Source: Microstegium vimineum
Taxonomy: Eukaryota > Streptophyta > Magnoliopsida > Poales > Poaceae
Length of the DNA stretch: 64,000 nt
NCBI GenBank assembly: GCA_022036555.1
Contig: CM039141.1
Coordinates: 8,591,773 to 8,655,772 of the forward strand
Reading direction: 5' to 3'
Shown: piece after piece, positions 11,751 to 24,695 of the stretch
Position numbering within the stretch: position 1 is the first letter of the stretch
Layout: each line of letters opens with the position of its first letter
Program-made: the position numbers and the translations under genes
Notes under the pieces: generated by a model
What the model was told of the DNA's origin: nothing
The model's input: the letters and a program-made list of their open reading frames with translations, nothing else
The model's database searches: none

Positions 11751-12858
11751 AGCTGAGGCTCGTTCAGCTGCACTGATCCACTTCACCTCACCACAATCTA
11801 ATAAATAGACCGGTACGGTGGAATTCAGGAATTGTAGAGATTATATATACAATGACTTGTTTGACTAGATTTTAATCTGACTGCTTGTTGATCACTTTTC
11901 AAACCACGGGCGAATCGCTTGGTGCTGCCAAGGAGTTAACAAGTCCTAAATAAAAGTACTTATTATTCGAGACAATAATGTATTACATTTTCATGTCGTC
12001 AAATCATCCCCTACGTACTAGCTAGTAATAACCTACTAGATGTTGCTGGAACTGTGTTCAAAATATATGTTACCATAGATGGTCCTCGGCCGTGTCGTGC
12101 CGGCCCATGGTCTGTTAGATGAGAAACATTTCAAAAATTTCGTAAATGTTCATCATTTTTAGTTTTTGACAACTGTTTATCATTTTTAACATGTCACGAT
12201 TTCAATTATTAGTTATCATAAATCATTTTAACAGTTTATTTTAACTGAATAAGCCTTTGAAATCAAAATCACTGTGCCACTCCCATGCCGCGTAGCCGTG
12301 TCCGTGTCGGGCCGGAGCAAAACGCCGTGACATGAGCCGGACCACATGGACAAGTATATATGGAACTGCATATGCATGCAGCAGATCGAAATCAAACAAC
12401 TCATCATCATATAAAAAAGTTAAATTAGGTGGTCGATGAAGGAACCATACTAGCTACTGGAGTACAATGCAACAAACTGCTGCTGCTGGATTGCAGCTGG
12501 TAAATTAAAAGCTGCTACTACATACTACAGTATGATACTAACATACTAGTATACTGTACTACATACGGAACGGAACCGCTGCACGGTAATCGATCTGGAG
12601 CTAGCTATAGCTAGTACATGTACAGTACGTCTCGTTCGCTCGTTCGACACTGCAGACAGATGGATATGCATGCATGTTGTACTGTCCGTACAACAGCAGA
12701 TATACATACGCTATCTATCTATCTATCTATCTATCTCATGTGTCATGTATACTAGTACTAGGCATCTTCCTTCCTTGTACGTACGGTACAGCAGTAAGTA
12801 CTAGCTAGCTAGATCGATCAGCAGACGATCCGGCCGGCCATGCGTCACCGCTAGCTAG
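11751..12858. other. intergenic / 3' flank of the VQ gene
   Basis: AT-rich DNA without recognisable coding sequence. 12420-12858 is probably the 3' UTR and downstream flank of the minus-strand VQ gene and is full of CTAGCTAG and TACTAGTA runs. Confidence 0.35.
12711..12736. repeat. (CTAT)n microsatellite
   Basis: About six and a half uninterrupted CTAT units. Confidence 0.9.
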
Positions 12859-13614
12859 CTAGCTGTTGCTCTCGTACATGACGTTCCACGACGAGTCCAG
12901 CGTCGGGAAGCACGGCTGCTGCTGGAGCTGGAGCAGGTGTTGATGACGGAGCGCCAGCGCCGACGCCTCGTCGTCGTCGCCCGCCGGTGGCAGCAGCAGC
13001 AGCTGCGGGTTCCCGGCGGCATCGGCGCCGAGCAGCGCGGCCGCCTCCTGAACCTGGAGCACCATCATCTCGTTCACCCCAGACCCAGACGCAGACGCGT
13101 CACCGCCGGCCAGGTCCGCCGCCTGCACGCCGGTGATCTGCTGCACCATGAGGCGGAAGTTGGCGGGGTCGGTGCTGATGTAGGTGGTGGGCGCGCGCTT
13201 GGACACCCGCGACCGCCTCTGCTGCTGCTGCTTCCCCGCGCGCCCTCCTTTCGCCGGCGCCAGCAGCGTATTAGCATGGTTGTGCTTGTGCTGCTGATGG
13301 AGGTGGTTCTGGCGCCGCCCGGCCGTCGTGTTCGGCGAGGCGCGGCGGTGGTACGGCGGGGAGTCGTCGGCGGCCACCAGCACGGAGTCGCAGCAGGTGG
13401 CGTGCGGCGGCGGTGGAGCGTAGTAGGGCGACGGGAAGGAGGCGCTGAGAAGAAGGGGCGAGTGGTGGTGGGAGAGGGAGAGGGAGGAGGAAGAGGAGGA
13501 GGAGTCGGATGACATGGACATGGACATGGACATGGACATGGTGGTGGTGAAGTGAAGCGCCCGCGCGATGGCGGAGGAGGGCGGCGGCGCTAGGCAGGAG
13601 GAGATGGTGTCCAT
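12859..13614 (-). CDS. VQ-motif transcription co-regulator
   Basis: Single-exon gene for a 251-residue protein. VQ proteins are plant-specific nuclear co-regulators that bind WRKY factors and, in some cases, calmodulin or MAP kinases. The signature FRLMVQQITG (FxxxVQxxTG) lies at residues about 153-162, preceded by a basic stretch (RRSRVSKRAPTTYIS) that may act as nuclear signal. The N-terminus is low-complexity: five MS repeats encoded by ATGTCC hexamers (13511-13540) followed by poly-Ser. The chosen start (MDTISSCLAPPPSS) follows a CAA/CAG-rich leader with no other in-frame ATG close by; downstream in-frame ATGs in the MS run could serve as alternative starts. The C-terminus is rich in Leu and Gln. 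Intact, no introns, as in most family members. Confidence 0.9.
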   Translation of the reverse strand: MDTISSCLAPPPSSAIARALHFTTTMSMSMSMSMSSDSSSSSSSLSLSHHHSPLLLSASFPSPYYAPPPPHATCCDSVLVAADDSPPYHRRASPNTTAGRRQNHLHQQHKHNHANTLLAPAKGGRAGKQQQQRRSRVSKRAPTTYISTDPANFRLMVQQITGVQAADLAGGDASASGSGVNEMMVLQVQEAAALLGADAAGNPQLLLLPPAGDDDEASALALRHQHLLQLQQQPCFPTLDSSWNVMYESNS

Positions 13615-15887
13615 GCTGTTGCTGTTGCTGTTGTTGGTCGTGGTGGTGGTGGAGTGGAGTGTTGACTTTATAGGGGGACGAGGAGCCCGCCGAGGGCGAC
13701 GGGGGGCGAAACGAAACGGACGGACCAGGCCAGGCCAGGAGAAACCGCGTGGGGGCTCGGTCGTGTCGGCGTGCCTGCCTCTACCTGCGGACTGTGCAGT
13801 GTCCCGCCGCCCGTACGTGGTGCTGGTGGCGTGCGGTGTGGCATGGCAGCCCGCCGCGCCGAGCAACGAGCATGTGCCAACTGTGGTGTGCTGTGGCCGA
13901 CCCGACCGACGGCAAAGTTGCCATGTGCATCTCGTACGGGGCACGCGCGTACAGTAGAAATGCATGCTGCAGGGTGTCGGTACGTACGTACGGTTCTCAC
14001 CGGGAATTCTGACCGGCCGGCCGGCCGCCCGCCCGGGGTGTCGGCGGGACCGGATCGACCTGAGCTGCTGGGGGAGCCTGCGACGACGACGACTATAGCG
14101 CAGGTGACTCCAATCCAATCCAATTCAACCGGCCGGCGATCGGTCGCCGGGAATATCGGGAGGTGGGCTGGCCGTCGCTCTCGCCGGGGATCTCCATCTC
14201 CATCTCCTCTGCCGACCGACGACGTACACATCTCCTCCCCCCTGCTCTTGCTTGCACCTCAATTCGATTGCTAACGAGCCAGCCCAGGTAGGCAGCACTC
14301 ACCTCCATTTGTCTAGTACCCAAAATACAACTCAGTGCAGCTATGAATATGATGATGCTGCTGTACTCCGATCCATTTTGCGATCCATTTGGTACTCCAT
14401 CTGGATCCTCCCCACTCGTCTCCTCTGATTTCTTCTAGAAACTACTGTACAACCATTATTCCCATTCCGTTCACAATCAGGTTTCCCTCTAGATATCAAC
14501 CTTTCCTTTTTTCCTTTCTTTATAATGTAACAACAGCATAACAAGCCGGATCCGTTCGACTTTAATTTGTTCACCCTGAATCTCTAGCTAGGCGCGGTCG
14601 TCGTCATCGTCACCAAATACGTCGCCATCCCCTGGGTGCACTCGCACTTGTGCGGGCAAAGGAAACCAGGCATGGAGAGCTAGCTAGAGGTAGAGGGCCC
14701 CTGTTTCTCCTCGATCTCCTCTCCATACTCGCGCCCTCACCAACGGCGACGACGATGGCGGAGGAGATGTTGTGTCGATTGCATTGTAATTGAAATTTAA
14801 AGAGGACCTAGTCTTTTTTACCGCATGTGAATCATTAAGTACTAATTTCGAATACGAGGTCACTGTACGTAGCAAAGCTATAAGCCGAAAGTCAAGAATG
14901 AACTGAGTTAACTGGCTGGTAGCACTGTTCTATACTTGTCTATTCGTTCCAACTATTCTATTTGTTTACTCCAAACAAAAAAACAATGCAAGGTTTTCAC
15001 TTTAACCTAGCGAAAACGACGGCCTAACTATCTGGATTCACCCCTTATTCCCCTCTCGGCCCTGGTTACCCTCAATGTTGTCGGACTCTACTACCATGGT
15101 GATCACTCCATCACGCGGTTGCGTATGTGGATTAAAAAAATATGGGTTAATGCTTTCTCCCGAAGATTTGCATATTGTTTTATTATTAATAAGATCAATA
15201 AAAGTTTGAAGTTACAACGACGTACCATGGCTATGATGCACTAGACCTGGGTTGTGGTTTTACAACAAGTGTTGGTCTCCCTAGCACAAGGCGGCAATTA
15301 ATCGCGAATTAAGCTATCTAGCCTAGCGCCGGCCAATCTATTGGTCAACCTCTTGCTTGATCATGGTAAGAATTTGTTGGATGGGGAAATGTTAATGCAT
15401 GTGAATTCACACCTACTCATCTTGGCAAACGAGGAAGCAAATTTTTCTTTCCTTTAAATAAGTGTCACTATTATGGAAAGAAACGGATCGGAACAGATAA
15501 TGACTTCCTCATAGTCTATTATGTTTTTTGTGTCATATTTCTTTGCCTGCCTAGGTGGGTCGGGTTATGTACATAAACCTTGCTTTATTTTCTTCCTTAA
15601 TCGAGAGGCAGAGCTCCTGCCATACTTTTTCAAAAAAATATATATTCTATTCTGTTTTCCCTAAATAAGTGTCAAAGGATACATAGCAAATTTGCTTGTT
15701 TCGATGGCTTCCGCCGAGCATTTCCGACACATGTGCGGACGAGCTTTTTCTAACCCGCGTACGAGTATGAGAGAGCTAAATAAGATCACCGAGGCGGACT
15801 GACCTTGTTGCTGGGAAATGAATGTGATGAGCGAGGTCAAAGTCATGCATCGCCGACAAGGTCAAAGTCCTTGTCACAAGCTCACAA
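13615..15887. other. VQ promoter and intergenic DNA
   Basis: 13615-14300 is a GC-rich 5' UTR/promoter region with GGCCGGCCGGCC-type runs; long open frames there reflect base composition and have no domain. 14300-15887 is AT-rich with no recognised gene. Confidence 0.35.
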
Positions 15888-16160
15888 CGGATGTTTGACA
15901 CCAATTTAGAGCATTAAACATAGACTAGATTGAAACTAATTTACGAGATAAATATATTAAACCTAATTGGTTCATGATTTGATAATATGACGCTACAGTA
16001 AACTAAACATGGGTTAATAGCGGATTAATTAGTCTTAATAGATTTGTGTAGTATGAATTAGCCACAATACTTCGGTAACTAGTAGTTTTATAATGAACCC
16101 ATGTTTAGCTCCATAATTAATATTCGATGTCCGATGTGACACCTCCTAAATTTTAGTTGT
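15888..16160. mobile_element. MITE of the 'GATGTTTGACACC' grass type
   Basis: The left end GGATGTTTGACACC and the right end GATGTGACACCTCCTAAATT, with internal 'gagcattaaacatagact' and 'gattaattagtcttaatag', match the pattern of a very common grass MITE. Termini are imperfect and no target duplication was confirmed. Confidence 0.5.
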
Positions 16161-18244
16161 TGGATCCAATAAACAGCCAATAAGCCCAGAGTTGACGTTG
16201 TACGGTTGACCTGACCCTGGAGCGCACAAGTCCAAACCTGCGTTCAATTCAAATTCAAAGCACGACCACGGATATTCCACGGCGCCTGCTCAGCATCATC
16301 CACGCAATGCTGCTGCATGTTTCAATAATTCTGAACCCACACAACAGTATGTAACCAGAAGCAGCAACTGGATCGGATCCAGTCTGAACTCGTCAAGCCG
16401 CAGACGTACATGCATGATGGCCCTGATGCTCTCATCATGCATTCCTGATCAGCGCCGGCCCTGGGGGTGGGCAGGTGTGCCTAGGCCCTAGGCCTCCACG
16501 TTCCCCTAGGCCTCAACAGGAACAATACGTATTACTACTGCGTAGTCTAATATGTACTACTCTCTATATATATGGGCTGTCACTTGTCAGCTGTGGCTCA
16601 ACACCTCAATAGCAACGCTTGGACGCGATCAGATCCCTTGGTCTTCCCACATTCCGATCCAAGTCCTGAGCAATCAGCGGAACAGGCGAATAATGGTATC
16701 CACTTCCATCTGGCTTAAGTCCATGACAGAGATCATCAGCCTTCCGCGGCACAGCATAGGCTTACGCACGGCGTCTGGCCATGCCGTCGTCGCACGTATA
16801 GGCTCTGGTTGTGTGCGCTGTGCCTGGAGCTCTTCTTGCACGTATAAGACTAGGTGTGCCATCGAGCAGAGCCTTAACGAGATCACATGCCACGGGCGAA
16901 ATCACGACATCAACACCTGGAGCTCTTCTGTGATTTAAGTTGCTACTAGGTAAAAGTACTACCACTATACCTATACTTATAGTGATTATTAATTTATTGG
17001 ATGAGATATGTAGCAATAGTGTATTTAATCACTGACTTGACATCTAGAAAATGTTACAAAAATTGTTTAAAGTGATATGAATTGCCAAATAAGTACGTTA
17101 ATTTATAAATTTTGAGATTCTACATATAAGTTATATGTGAGAAAATAAATTAGACCTCTATATTAGTTGTTGACCTAGGCCTCAAAAAACTCGCTTGTAT
17201 GCATGCGCATCACTCTGCACGACACTGCAGACAAAACACAGACTGAACAAGTTTGACGCGTTCCGACGTCTGTCAGCGTTGAAATACCACCAGCAACAGC
17301 AAAGCAATTCAGCAGCATCAGCCAACCACTCCGGACCTCCGGTTAGTATATAGTATTAGTACGAGTATTAAACTACTGGAACCACCACCTAACAGTAACA
17401 GTAGCAGTAGCAGTGGTCAATACCGAATTACCGACATATTATATACACTGATACGTACGCCTAGTTGCAGTTTCAAGTCCACTGACCGAGAACGAAGAGT
17501 ACAATCGCAGTATTCGATTACTGTACATCGCAATCGCATGGATGGTCCTTGGATTATTTAACATTAATCGATCCAGCAGATCGAGCAGAACATCCCATGA
17601 TCATGAGTGAGTGCCCTTGAAGGACTTTTGCTTGAATTGCGTGCCACTGGGTCCATCAACCACTCCACTTGCTTAAATTACCACTAATATAAGATATACT
17701 GTACGTACTAGTATAATTCCACTGCCTTGCTGGTGATCAGATGTATAGTATATGGGTGTTGAATTCTTGATTCTTTGCATTGCCAGCAGCAGGTGTCATT
17801 GTCACCAGCTGCAAAGCTGAAAGCCTAGCTTCGATCTTTGACATGATCAGAAAAAAGTACTACTAGCTAGTAATCTCTTCAGTCACCTATCATCCAAAAT
17901 TCAGTAGTAATCATAATAAATTTTTCTGAATTGAAGTTATAAAGCAGACGAAGCTCTAGTCGCTCATCAAGGAATTGAATGCATCTTTCACATGGGAAAA
18001 CGGAGATGCGTGGTTAGCAGCCTCCCTCCTAGCAGTAGCAGGCTAGCTAGAGCACACTGGCATCGATTGGCCGGCTACTTCTGCTGGCCTGAAACCGTTT
18101 CAACTCGACGTTGTCTGCTGAAAACTTGACCCTTCCTCCATTCCATGGCTCTTGTAGCTAGAGTAGCTTCAGAAGTGGTGACGAGGCTGTGAGCGCATGA
18201 TGACATCAGCCTGTTGTTGTGGTGCCATCCGCTGTTCATCTATC

Positions 18245-18275
18245 TATTTTATTTTATTTTATTTTATTTTATTTA
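18245..18275. repeat. (ATTTT)n microsatellite
   Basis: About six pentanucleotide units of ATTTT. Confidence 0.85.
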
Positions 18276-19634
18276 TTATTAGGAGAGCTAGCTAGAGTCC
18301 ACATGCATGGCCCATGGCCCATATACACATGAGATGCTCCCATCCCATTCCCAAATAAAAAACTACTTGTTCATGTGATACTTAGGCCTGTTTGACTTGC
18401 TACACCTGCCTGCTCCCTGATCCACTAGTTCATTTTCATACTCACCCACTAGTATAGTATAGTATCATTCTCTGATAGTATCATCATCTTAATTCTTAAA
18501 CAAGTTTCAGAATATCCTCCTCATCCTAGCAAGCTGCCTACCTCTGCTTTGCACCCTTCAGAATACAATAAACGTCTACCATTACCAAACCAAGCCGCCC
18601 GAAATGAAAAAGGATTCCGTGGGACAACGAAGACGATTAGCTAGTAAACAAGTGTTTGAGCTTGGACCATCTCCTTGTCGCTTCATTATTCCCTTTATAT
18701 AGTAACACTGCATGGCAAGTTGCATGGATGTTTGTACTCCTACTACCTATGGGAACATCCCTATCCTATTCTACATAGTGGGTCAATGCCTTACGCTGGC
18801 GGCTGGCCCATCTCCTCCTCCTCAATGTAGTGCAGTCAGAAGATCAGAGAGAGAAGAGAGAGAAGAGAGAGGGCTACAGTAGTACACGGTTTCATTCATT
18901 CTGAATTTCAGATTCTGCCCTACAAAACCAGAGCTGTTTTTTGTTTTCTCCAGCCTCCAGGGCCAGGGCATCTGCCCCCAGTTTAATTCAGATTTCAGAC
19001 CTCATACTCTCCCATGCATTACTCATAGTAGTACTATAGTATACTGATCGCAGCATTGCACATCGGCATGGCAGCATCGCCTAGTGATATGTGCTGAAAA
19101 AGGACGAAAGTTTTGAACTCTTCTTTATCTACTATCTTTTCTTTGGGGTTTGTTCCGAACATGCAGGCAGAGTTGATGCCTGCAGCATTGAGGCCGGCGA
19201 GGCGAGGCGACAAACAGGCGGCACGAGAAACAAAGGAGGTGGCATCAGCATCATGGTGCGTGCAATGGGCTTTTGACTTTGGGGGTCTGGGTCTGGTTCT
19301 GGTTCTGGTGGACCTGCTTGTCCGTTTCCCAGAGGTCAGATCAGATCGATACGCCCGTTGATTCCGTCCATTTAAAACTGCCACAACCACGACTGCATTC
19401 TTTTGGCCCTTCCTCCTCTGTCAACTGGTTGAACGTTTCAGCGTGTAGTAAAGTATGCTCTGTAAATTTGGCTGCCACGGACACTTCAGTGGCAAATGTC
19501 AGCGAGCAGAATTTCTACTCGTCGTACACCTTTGAATTTCTACCTTTTCCCCGTCTAGAACCAAGAATCAGCAGACATCAGACAACATTTACCACTACTA
19601 TTCCTAGACCAAGCAAGTCTTAACGGCAACATCT

Positions 19635-19636
<2 letters not shown>

Positions 19637-19675
<39 letters not shown>
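19637..19675. repeat. (GA)n microsatellite
   Basis: An uninterrupted GA dinucleotide tract of about 19 units. Confidence 0.95.
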
Positions 19676-19678
<3 letters not shown>

Positions 19679-20900
19679 TAGCGTCAACTCGTATATAGCT
19701 ACTGTACACTGCAAGGGTTGAGTTGAGGGGGGCAGCCACGGAATCATGTCATCAAGATTCAAGAGTGCCACCAAAAGGTCAAACCCGAAGATTTGGAGAC
19801 AGCTTTATTTCCAGTGCATATACAATCATACGTACTTTTCACTGGATCTCTTCATCTTCTGTAATTTGACTGCAGCGAAGAACGAGCATACTATATATAA
19901 ACACAGCTAGCTTATTACTCCTGCATAAATAAATTATATTTTCGTCACCAATTTAGCCCACTTGTCCTCACATCCCGTCTGCTGTTTGCACTCCTACTCT
20001 TGTTTCTTGACACAAATCGGTACTAATAACATAGTAGTAGCTCTGAATTTACACTAGGAACATTTACTTGGCCAACACTATTGGATACTGAAGTACTGTA
20101 CAAAGTTCACTTCACTAATAACAGACGCTTGTATTCAATCTTTTCTTCTCCAAATCATCTCCCTTGCGGCCCTGAAGTTTTCCTGCAGATCAGTATACTT
20201 CTCAACTGAGGTTTCTGAGAAGGCTTCGAGCTTCTCTATGAATCTCAACAGACTAGGGTGCAGATCAACGGGGGCATGACTTGCTCCCCCCATTTCGTCA
20301 TTTGGCACCTTCTCTTTGTGAGGAATGGAGCGGCTTTTGTCTGCAATGAGACCTTCGATGGCTTCTTCAAAGTCTGCGGTTGGTAAATCATCGACAAGCT
20401 TCATCCACACTTCGCAGGTTGCGAAGATTGGAGTGACAGCAGTCTCCGTCAGCGAAGCATCAACGGCATTTGTGCAACCACATATTTAGGCTGCAGAGGT
20501 ATGCCTTGTGGGATGACATCCAGTTCTAGAAGTTGGAACATAGTTTTCTCAGTGCTCAACCGAGAGGAGAAACCCGGCGTTGAGATTCTGACTGAATCGA
20601 TATTTTCAGGTCGCAGCTTCTGGATGCTAACTTGATTATCGCACATTGGCACTGATGGCACTCAAGCATTGTAGCCCACCTCCTAGTGGAACTGCCAGGG
20701 AGAAGAGATTCTCCATCAGATGAGCACATCAATCAGTATATAAACATATAAATAAATGCACATTGCCTATTGCGATAGTGCACATTCTTTTAAGATAATA
20801 TGACACATATCTTGTTATGACGACTAACACATCTATATGTCATGTTAAAATAATGCACATGAACAGCATGTTTTTCATACACCTATAGACAATGATACAG

Positions 20901-21189
20901 GCCACGGACGGAGCCTAGTGGGGGCGAAACTGGGCTCCGGCCCCCCCTTGACCCAGCAGAAACTTTGAAGGCCCAATGATATGTCATGGGTCATCTCTAG
21001 TCTGGACTATAAAACTGCATCCTGCTTTGAGTCAATTAAGAAGCAAATATGGACCAGGCTACTCAACGCACGCACATACACATACCACACAGGCAGCAGG
21101 CCAGTGACAACCAGGTTTGCTCTCCTTTTTTTTTTTTTTTGCTCCTGTTAAATTTGGCCCCCCCTCTAACTTGACTCATGCTCCGCCAC
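20901..21189. mobile_element. non-autonomous hAT-type element in an intron
   Basis: A 289-bp insertion flanked by the perfect 8-bp duplication TGATACAG (20893-20900 and 21190-21197). Ends GCCACGGACGGAGC and, inverted, GTGGCGGAGC form short imperfect inverted repeats. Internal 'ctccggcccccccttga' and 'ttggccccccctctaac' also mirror each other partly. An 8-bp target duplication points to the hAT superfamily. Confidence 0.75.
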
Positions 21190-22153
21190 TGATACAGGCA
21201 GAGACATACCATCCAATTAGTTCATCCAGCTGTGGTTGAAGATATTTATCCCTTACATCTTCTATGTTCTTAGAAATGTAGCCTATTTTGTGAACAGCCA
21301 CTAGAACTCTCGAATGCAAGTCCTTCACAGAAGCACGGGTAAAATCAATATAAATTTGATTTCACCCTCTTGATTCCTGGAGTCTCAGTTTCTTGCATCT
21401 CTCATCGTACTTCCTGCAGATGGCGCTGCTAGCCTGAAAGCAGAACAAGACAGATTACTTCTAGGTATCTCAAACTCTGATTCTGGAACACACATAAAAT
21501 TGATTAATACTGTACAACATCCAGAAAGGGGGTACTACTACCTTAACTTCGTCATAAAGTTTGCTCTCCCATGCATACAATCTATGAAGTGTGGAGATAT
21601 GGCTGCCAGCATTAATCACAAGAGAAATTCTAGATGGCGACAATTGTGAAGACACTGATCTATGCGACTATGCCAGGTAAGGTACTTTATCTCGGCTTGA
21701 GGAAGGGCTGCATTAAACCATGGTGCATCACATTATTTGTACAGTTGGAAGGCCAAGTTTTCTATTCCACAGTAGAAAGTAGAAACCAAGATGCTAACAG
21801 CTGAAATAAATGTAGAATGGTATCACATTACAAGTACTCCCTAAAAGAAACCTTTTGCATTTATGTTTCTAACATAGGAATAGCAAAAGCATTCGTTGAA
21901 GGGGGAAGAGTCAAACTAACAGTTTCAGTCAAAATTAACTTACATTCAGGAACAGTGACATCCTCTCTGTAGCAAGCAAACAGTGTTGCCAGAAAGCTTG
22001 TAGGCTTTGAACCATGTGCTGCAGAAATTTATTTTTTTAAGTTTAATATCAATATTATCAGAGAGGGTAAGATAAACTTGGAAAATACTCAAAACCAGAA
22101 AGCTATTCACTTGATAGCTAACCTATTTCTTCAGGTAATAGAGGGTAGAACTG

Positions 22154-24695
22154 TCAGGGCTGTATCTAGTAGCGAGAAGCTCTTCATTGGAGGGGACCTT
22201 AATGGCCATGTAGGAGCATCTAGTACATGTTTCGAGGCGGCACATGGAGGTTTTGGTTACGGAAGAAGGAACCAGGAGGGAGAGGATGTCCTAGACTTTG
22301 CTACAGCTTTTGATATGATGGTAGCAAACACTTTCTTCCAAAAGCGGGAATCCCACTTAGTGACCTTTAGTAGTGGCTTGTCTTGCAGTCAGATTGACTT
22401 TGTCCTTACAAGAAGGGGAGATAAACGTGCTTGCGTGGATTGTAAGGTGATACCTGGGGAATGTGTGGTGTCTCAGCACAAGCTAGAGGTGGCTGACTTC
22501 CGTTTTCTGGTGCAAACCCATAAGGCTAAAAGCCAAGATCGCAAGGACAAAGTGGTGGAAATTAGAAGGGGAGGAATCAAAGGTCTTCAAGGCAAGAGTT
22601 ATTGAAGAGGGCCCGTGGAAGGACGAAGGTGACGCCAACAATATGTGGGAGAAGATGGCGACATGCGTTCGGAAGGTTGCTGCTGAGGTGCTGGGAGTGA
22701 CCAAAGGAAGTGGATGCGCTATAAAAGACACTTGGTGGTGGAATGAGGATGTTCAGAAGGCAATTAAGGAGAAGAAGGAAGGCTATAAGCACTTGTTCGA
22801 GGACCGGTGTGCAGATAACATAGAGAAGTATAAGGTGGCAAAGAAGGCTGCAAAGCGAGCGGTGGCGGAGGCAAAGGGACGAGCTTATGAAGATTTGTAC
22901 ATACGTCTAGGTACGAAGGAAGGAGAAAAAGATATCTATAGGATGACTAGGACTCGTGATAGGAAGACGAGGGACTTCACTCAAGTCAAGTGCATTAAGG
23001 ATGAGAGGGAGCAACTCTTGGTGAAGGAGGATGAAATTAGACAAAGATGGCAAGAGTATTTCGACAAATTGTTCAATGGGGAGAACGAGAACTCCTCCGT
23101 TCAGTTGGACGACTCGTTTGATGACACCAATAGACGCTTTGAGCGGAGGATCCAAGATTCAGAGGTCAGAGAAACGTTGAAAAGGATGAAAGGGAGCAAA
23201 GCGATGGGCCCGGATGGTATCCCAATCAAGGTGTGGAGATGCCTTGGGGATTTAGCTATAGTATGGCTAACCAAGATGTTCAATAATATCTTCCGATCGA
23301 ACAAGATGCCTGAGGAGTGGAGACGAAGCACTTTGGTACCAATCTACAAGAACAAGGGTGACATCCAGAGTTGTAATAACTATCGTGGGATTAAGTTGAT
23401 GAGCCACACTATGAAGCTATGGGAGAGTCATCGAGCACCGTCTGCGAGGAAGGACGCGGGTATCTACAAACCAATTTGGTTTCATGCCCAGAAGGTCAAC
23501 CACAGAAGCAATCTTTTTGTTAAGACAAGTTATGGAGCGATATAGAGAGCAGAAGAAGGACCTACACATGGTTTTCATTGACTTGGAGAAGGCTTATGAA
23601 AAGATACCAAGAAATGTTATGTGGTGGGCTCTGGATAGACATAAAGTCCCAACTAAATATGTGACCCTCATCAAGGATATGTACAACAATGTTGTGACTA
23701 GCGTTCGAACCAACGATGGTAACACTGATTACTTCCCGATTAGAATTGGGCTCCATCAAGGGTCAGCCTTGAGCCCGTATCTCTTTGCCTTGGTAATGGA
23801 CGAGGTTACCAGGGACATTCAAGGGGATATCCCTTGGTGCATGTTTTTTCGCCGATGATGTAGTGTTAATTGATGAAAGCCTGATGGGAGTAAATAAGAA
23901 AATTGAGTTGTGGCGGCAGACCCTCGAGTTTAAAGGTTTTAGACTAAGCCGGACTAAAACCGAATACATGAAATATGACTTTGGCACGGCTGCACAGGAT
24001 GAGGGAGATGTGAGTTTGGAAGGTCAAGTCGTGCCTAAAAATGACACCTTCCGATATCTGGGATCGATGCTACAGAAGGATGGAGATATTGATGTAGACG
24101 TTAGCAATACAATCAAAGCAGGGTGGATCAAGTGGAGACAAGCTTCTGGCGTTATATGTGACAAGAGGGTACCCCAAAAGCTAAAAGGCAAGTTCTATAG
24201 GACGGCTATTAGACCGGCAATGTTGTATGGAGCCGAATGTTGGCCTACAAAGGCTCGACATGTTCAACAAATGAGTGTTGCAGAAATGCGCATGTTGCGT
24301 TGGATTTGTGGCCACACAAGAATTGGACCAAGTTCGGAATGATGATATACGTGATCGCCTAGGTGTAGCACCAATCGAAGAAAATCTTGTCCAACATCGG
24401 TTGAGATGGTTTGACCATGTCTAGAGGAGACCGTCGGATGCACCAATGCGTTGTGGAGTTCCAGGCCAAGCTAATAATACAAGGAGAGGTAGAGGAAGGC
24501 CGAAGTTGACATGGGCGGAGGCGGTGAAAAGGGATTTAAAAGCTTGGGATATATCTAGAGATCTATGTTTGGATAGGATTGCCTGGAAAGAAGCTATCGA
24601 AGTGCCGGAACCGTGACTTGGGTATCTTGTTGGGTTTCAACTCTAGCCTACCCCAACTTGCTTGGGCTAACAGGCTATGTTGATGTTGATGTGAG
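22154..24695 (+). mobile_element. RTE-clade LINE, 5'-truncated, inserted in the DUF632 exon
   Basis: A 2,542-bp insertion flanked by a perfect 15-bp duplication TAGAGGGTAGAACTG (22139-22153 and 24696-24710). It begins inside an APE-type endonuclease (LFIGGDLNGHVG; SQIDFVLTRRGD) and continues through a linker to reverse transcriptase: GSKAMGPDGIPIKVW, VPIYKNKGDIQSCNNYRGI, RSTTEAIFLLRQVMERYR, FIDLEKAYEKIPR, HQGSALSPYLFALVMDE and the catalytic FADDVVLI at about 23848. The C-terminal RWICGHTRI, RLGVAPIEENLVQHRLRW and GRPKLTWAEAVKRDLKAWD follow. The 3' end is a short TTGATG repeat rather than poly(A), a feature of plant RTE elements. Frame breaks (near 22560, near 23430, a T-run next to FADD at about 23845, and near 24340) make this copy inactive. 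Confidence 0.9.

Larger units (their letters stand above)
16161..20134. other. gene-poor intergenic DNA
   Basis: No supported gene in about 4 kb. 16460-17190 carries CCTAGGCCCTAGGCCT phrases at its left end and GACCTAGGCCTCAAA at its right, suggesting an old non-autonomous transposon whose ends I could not define; the 128-codon open frame inside it shows no domain. The remainder is low-complexity rich DNA (CAGTAG, AGAGA, TACTAG runs). Confidence 0.35.

Noticed and set aside
12711..12736. Short direct repeats that might suggest a CRISPR-like array
   Set aside because: Simple microsatellite in a plant nuclear genome; no spacers.
13668..14231. Long minus-strand open frame (about 187 codons) upstream of the VQ gene
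   Set aside because: GC-rich promoter DNA open in several frames on both strands, low-complexity product with no domain; no ATG in a sensible context.
16552..16938. 128-codon plus-strand frame
   Set aside because: No domain, atypical composition, and it lies in a region that looks like an old non-autonomous transposon.
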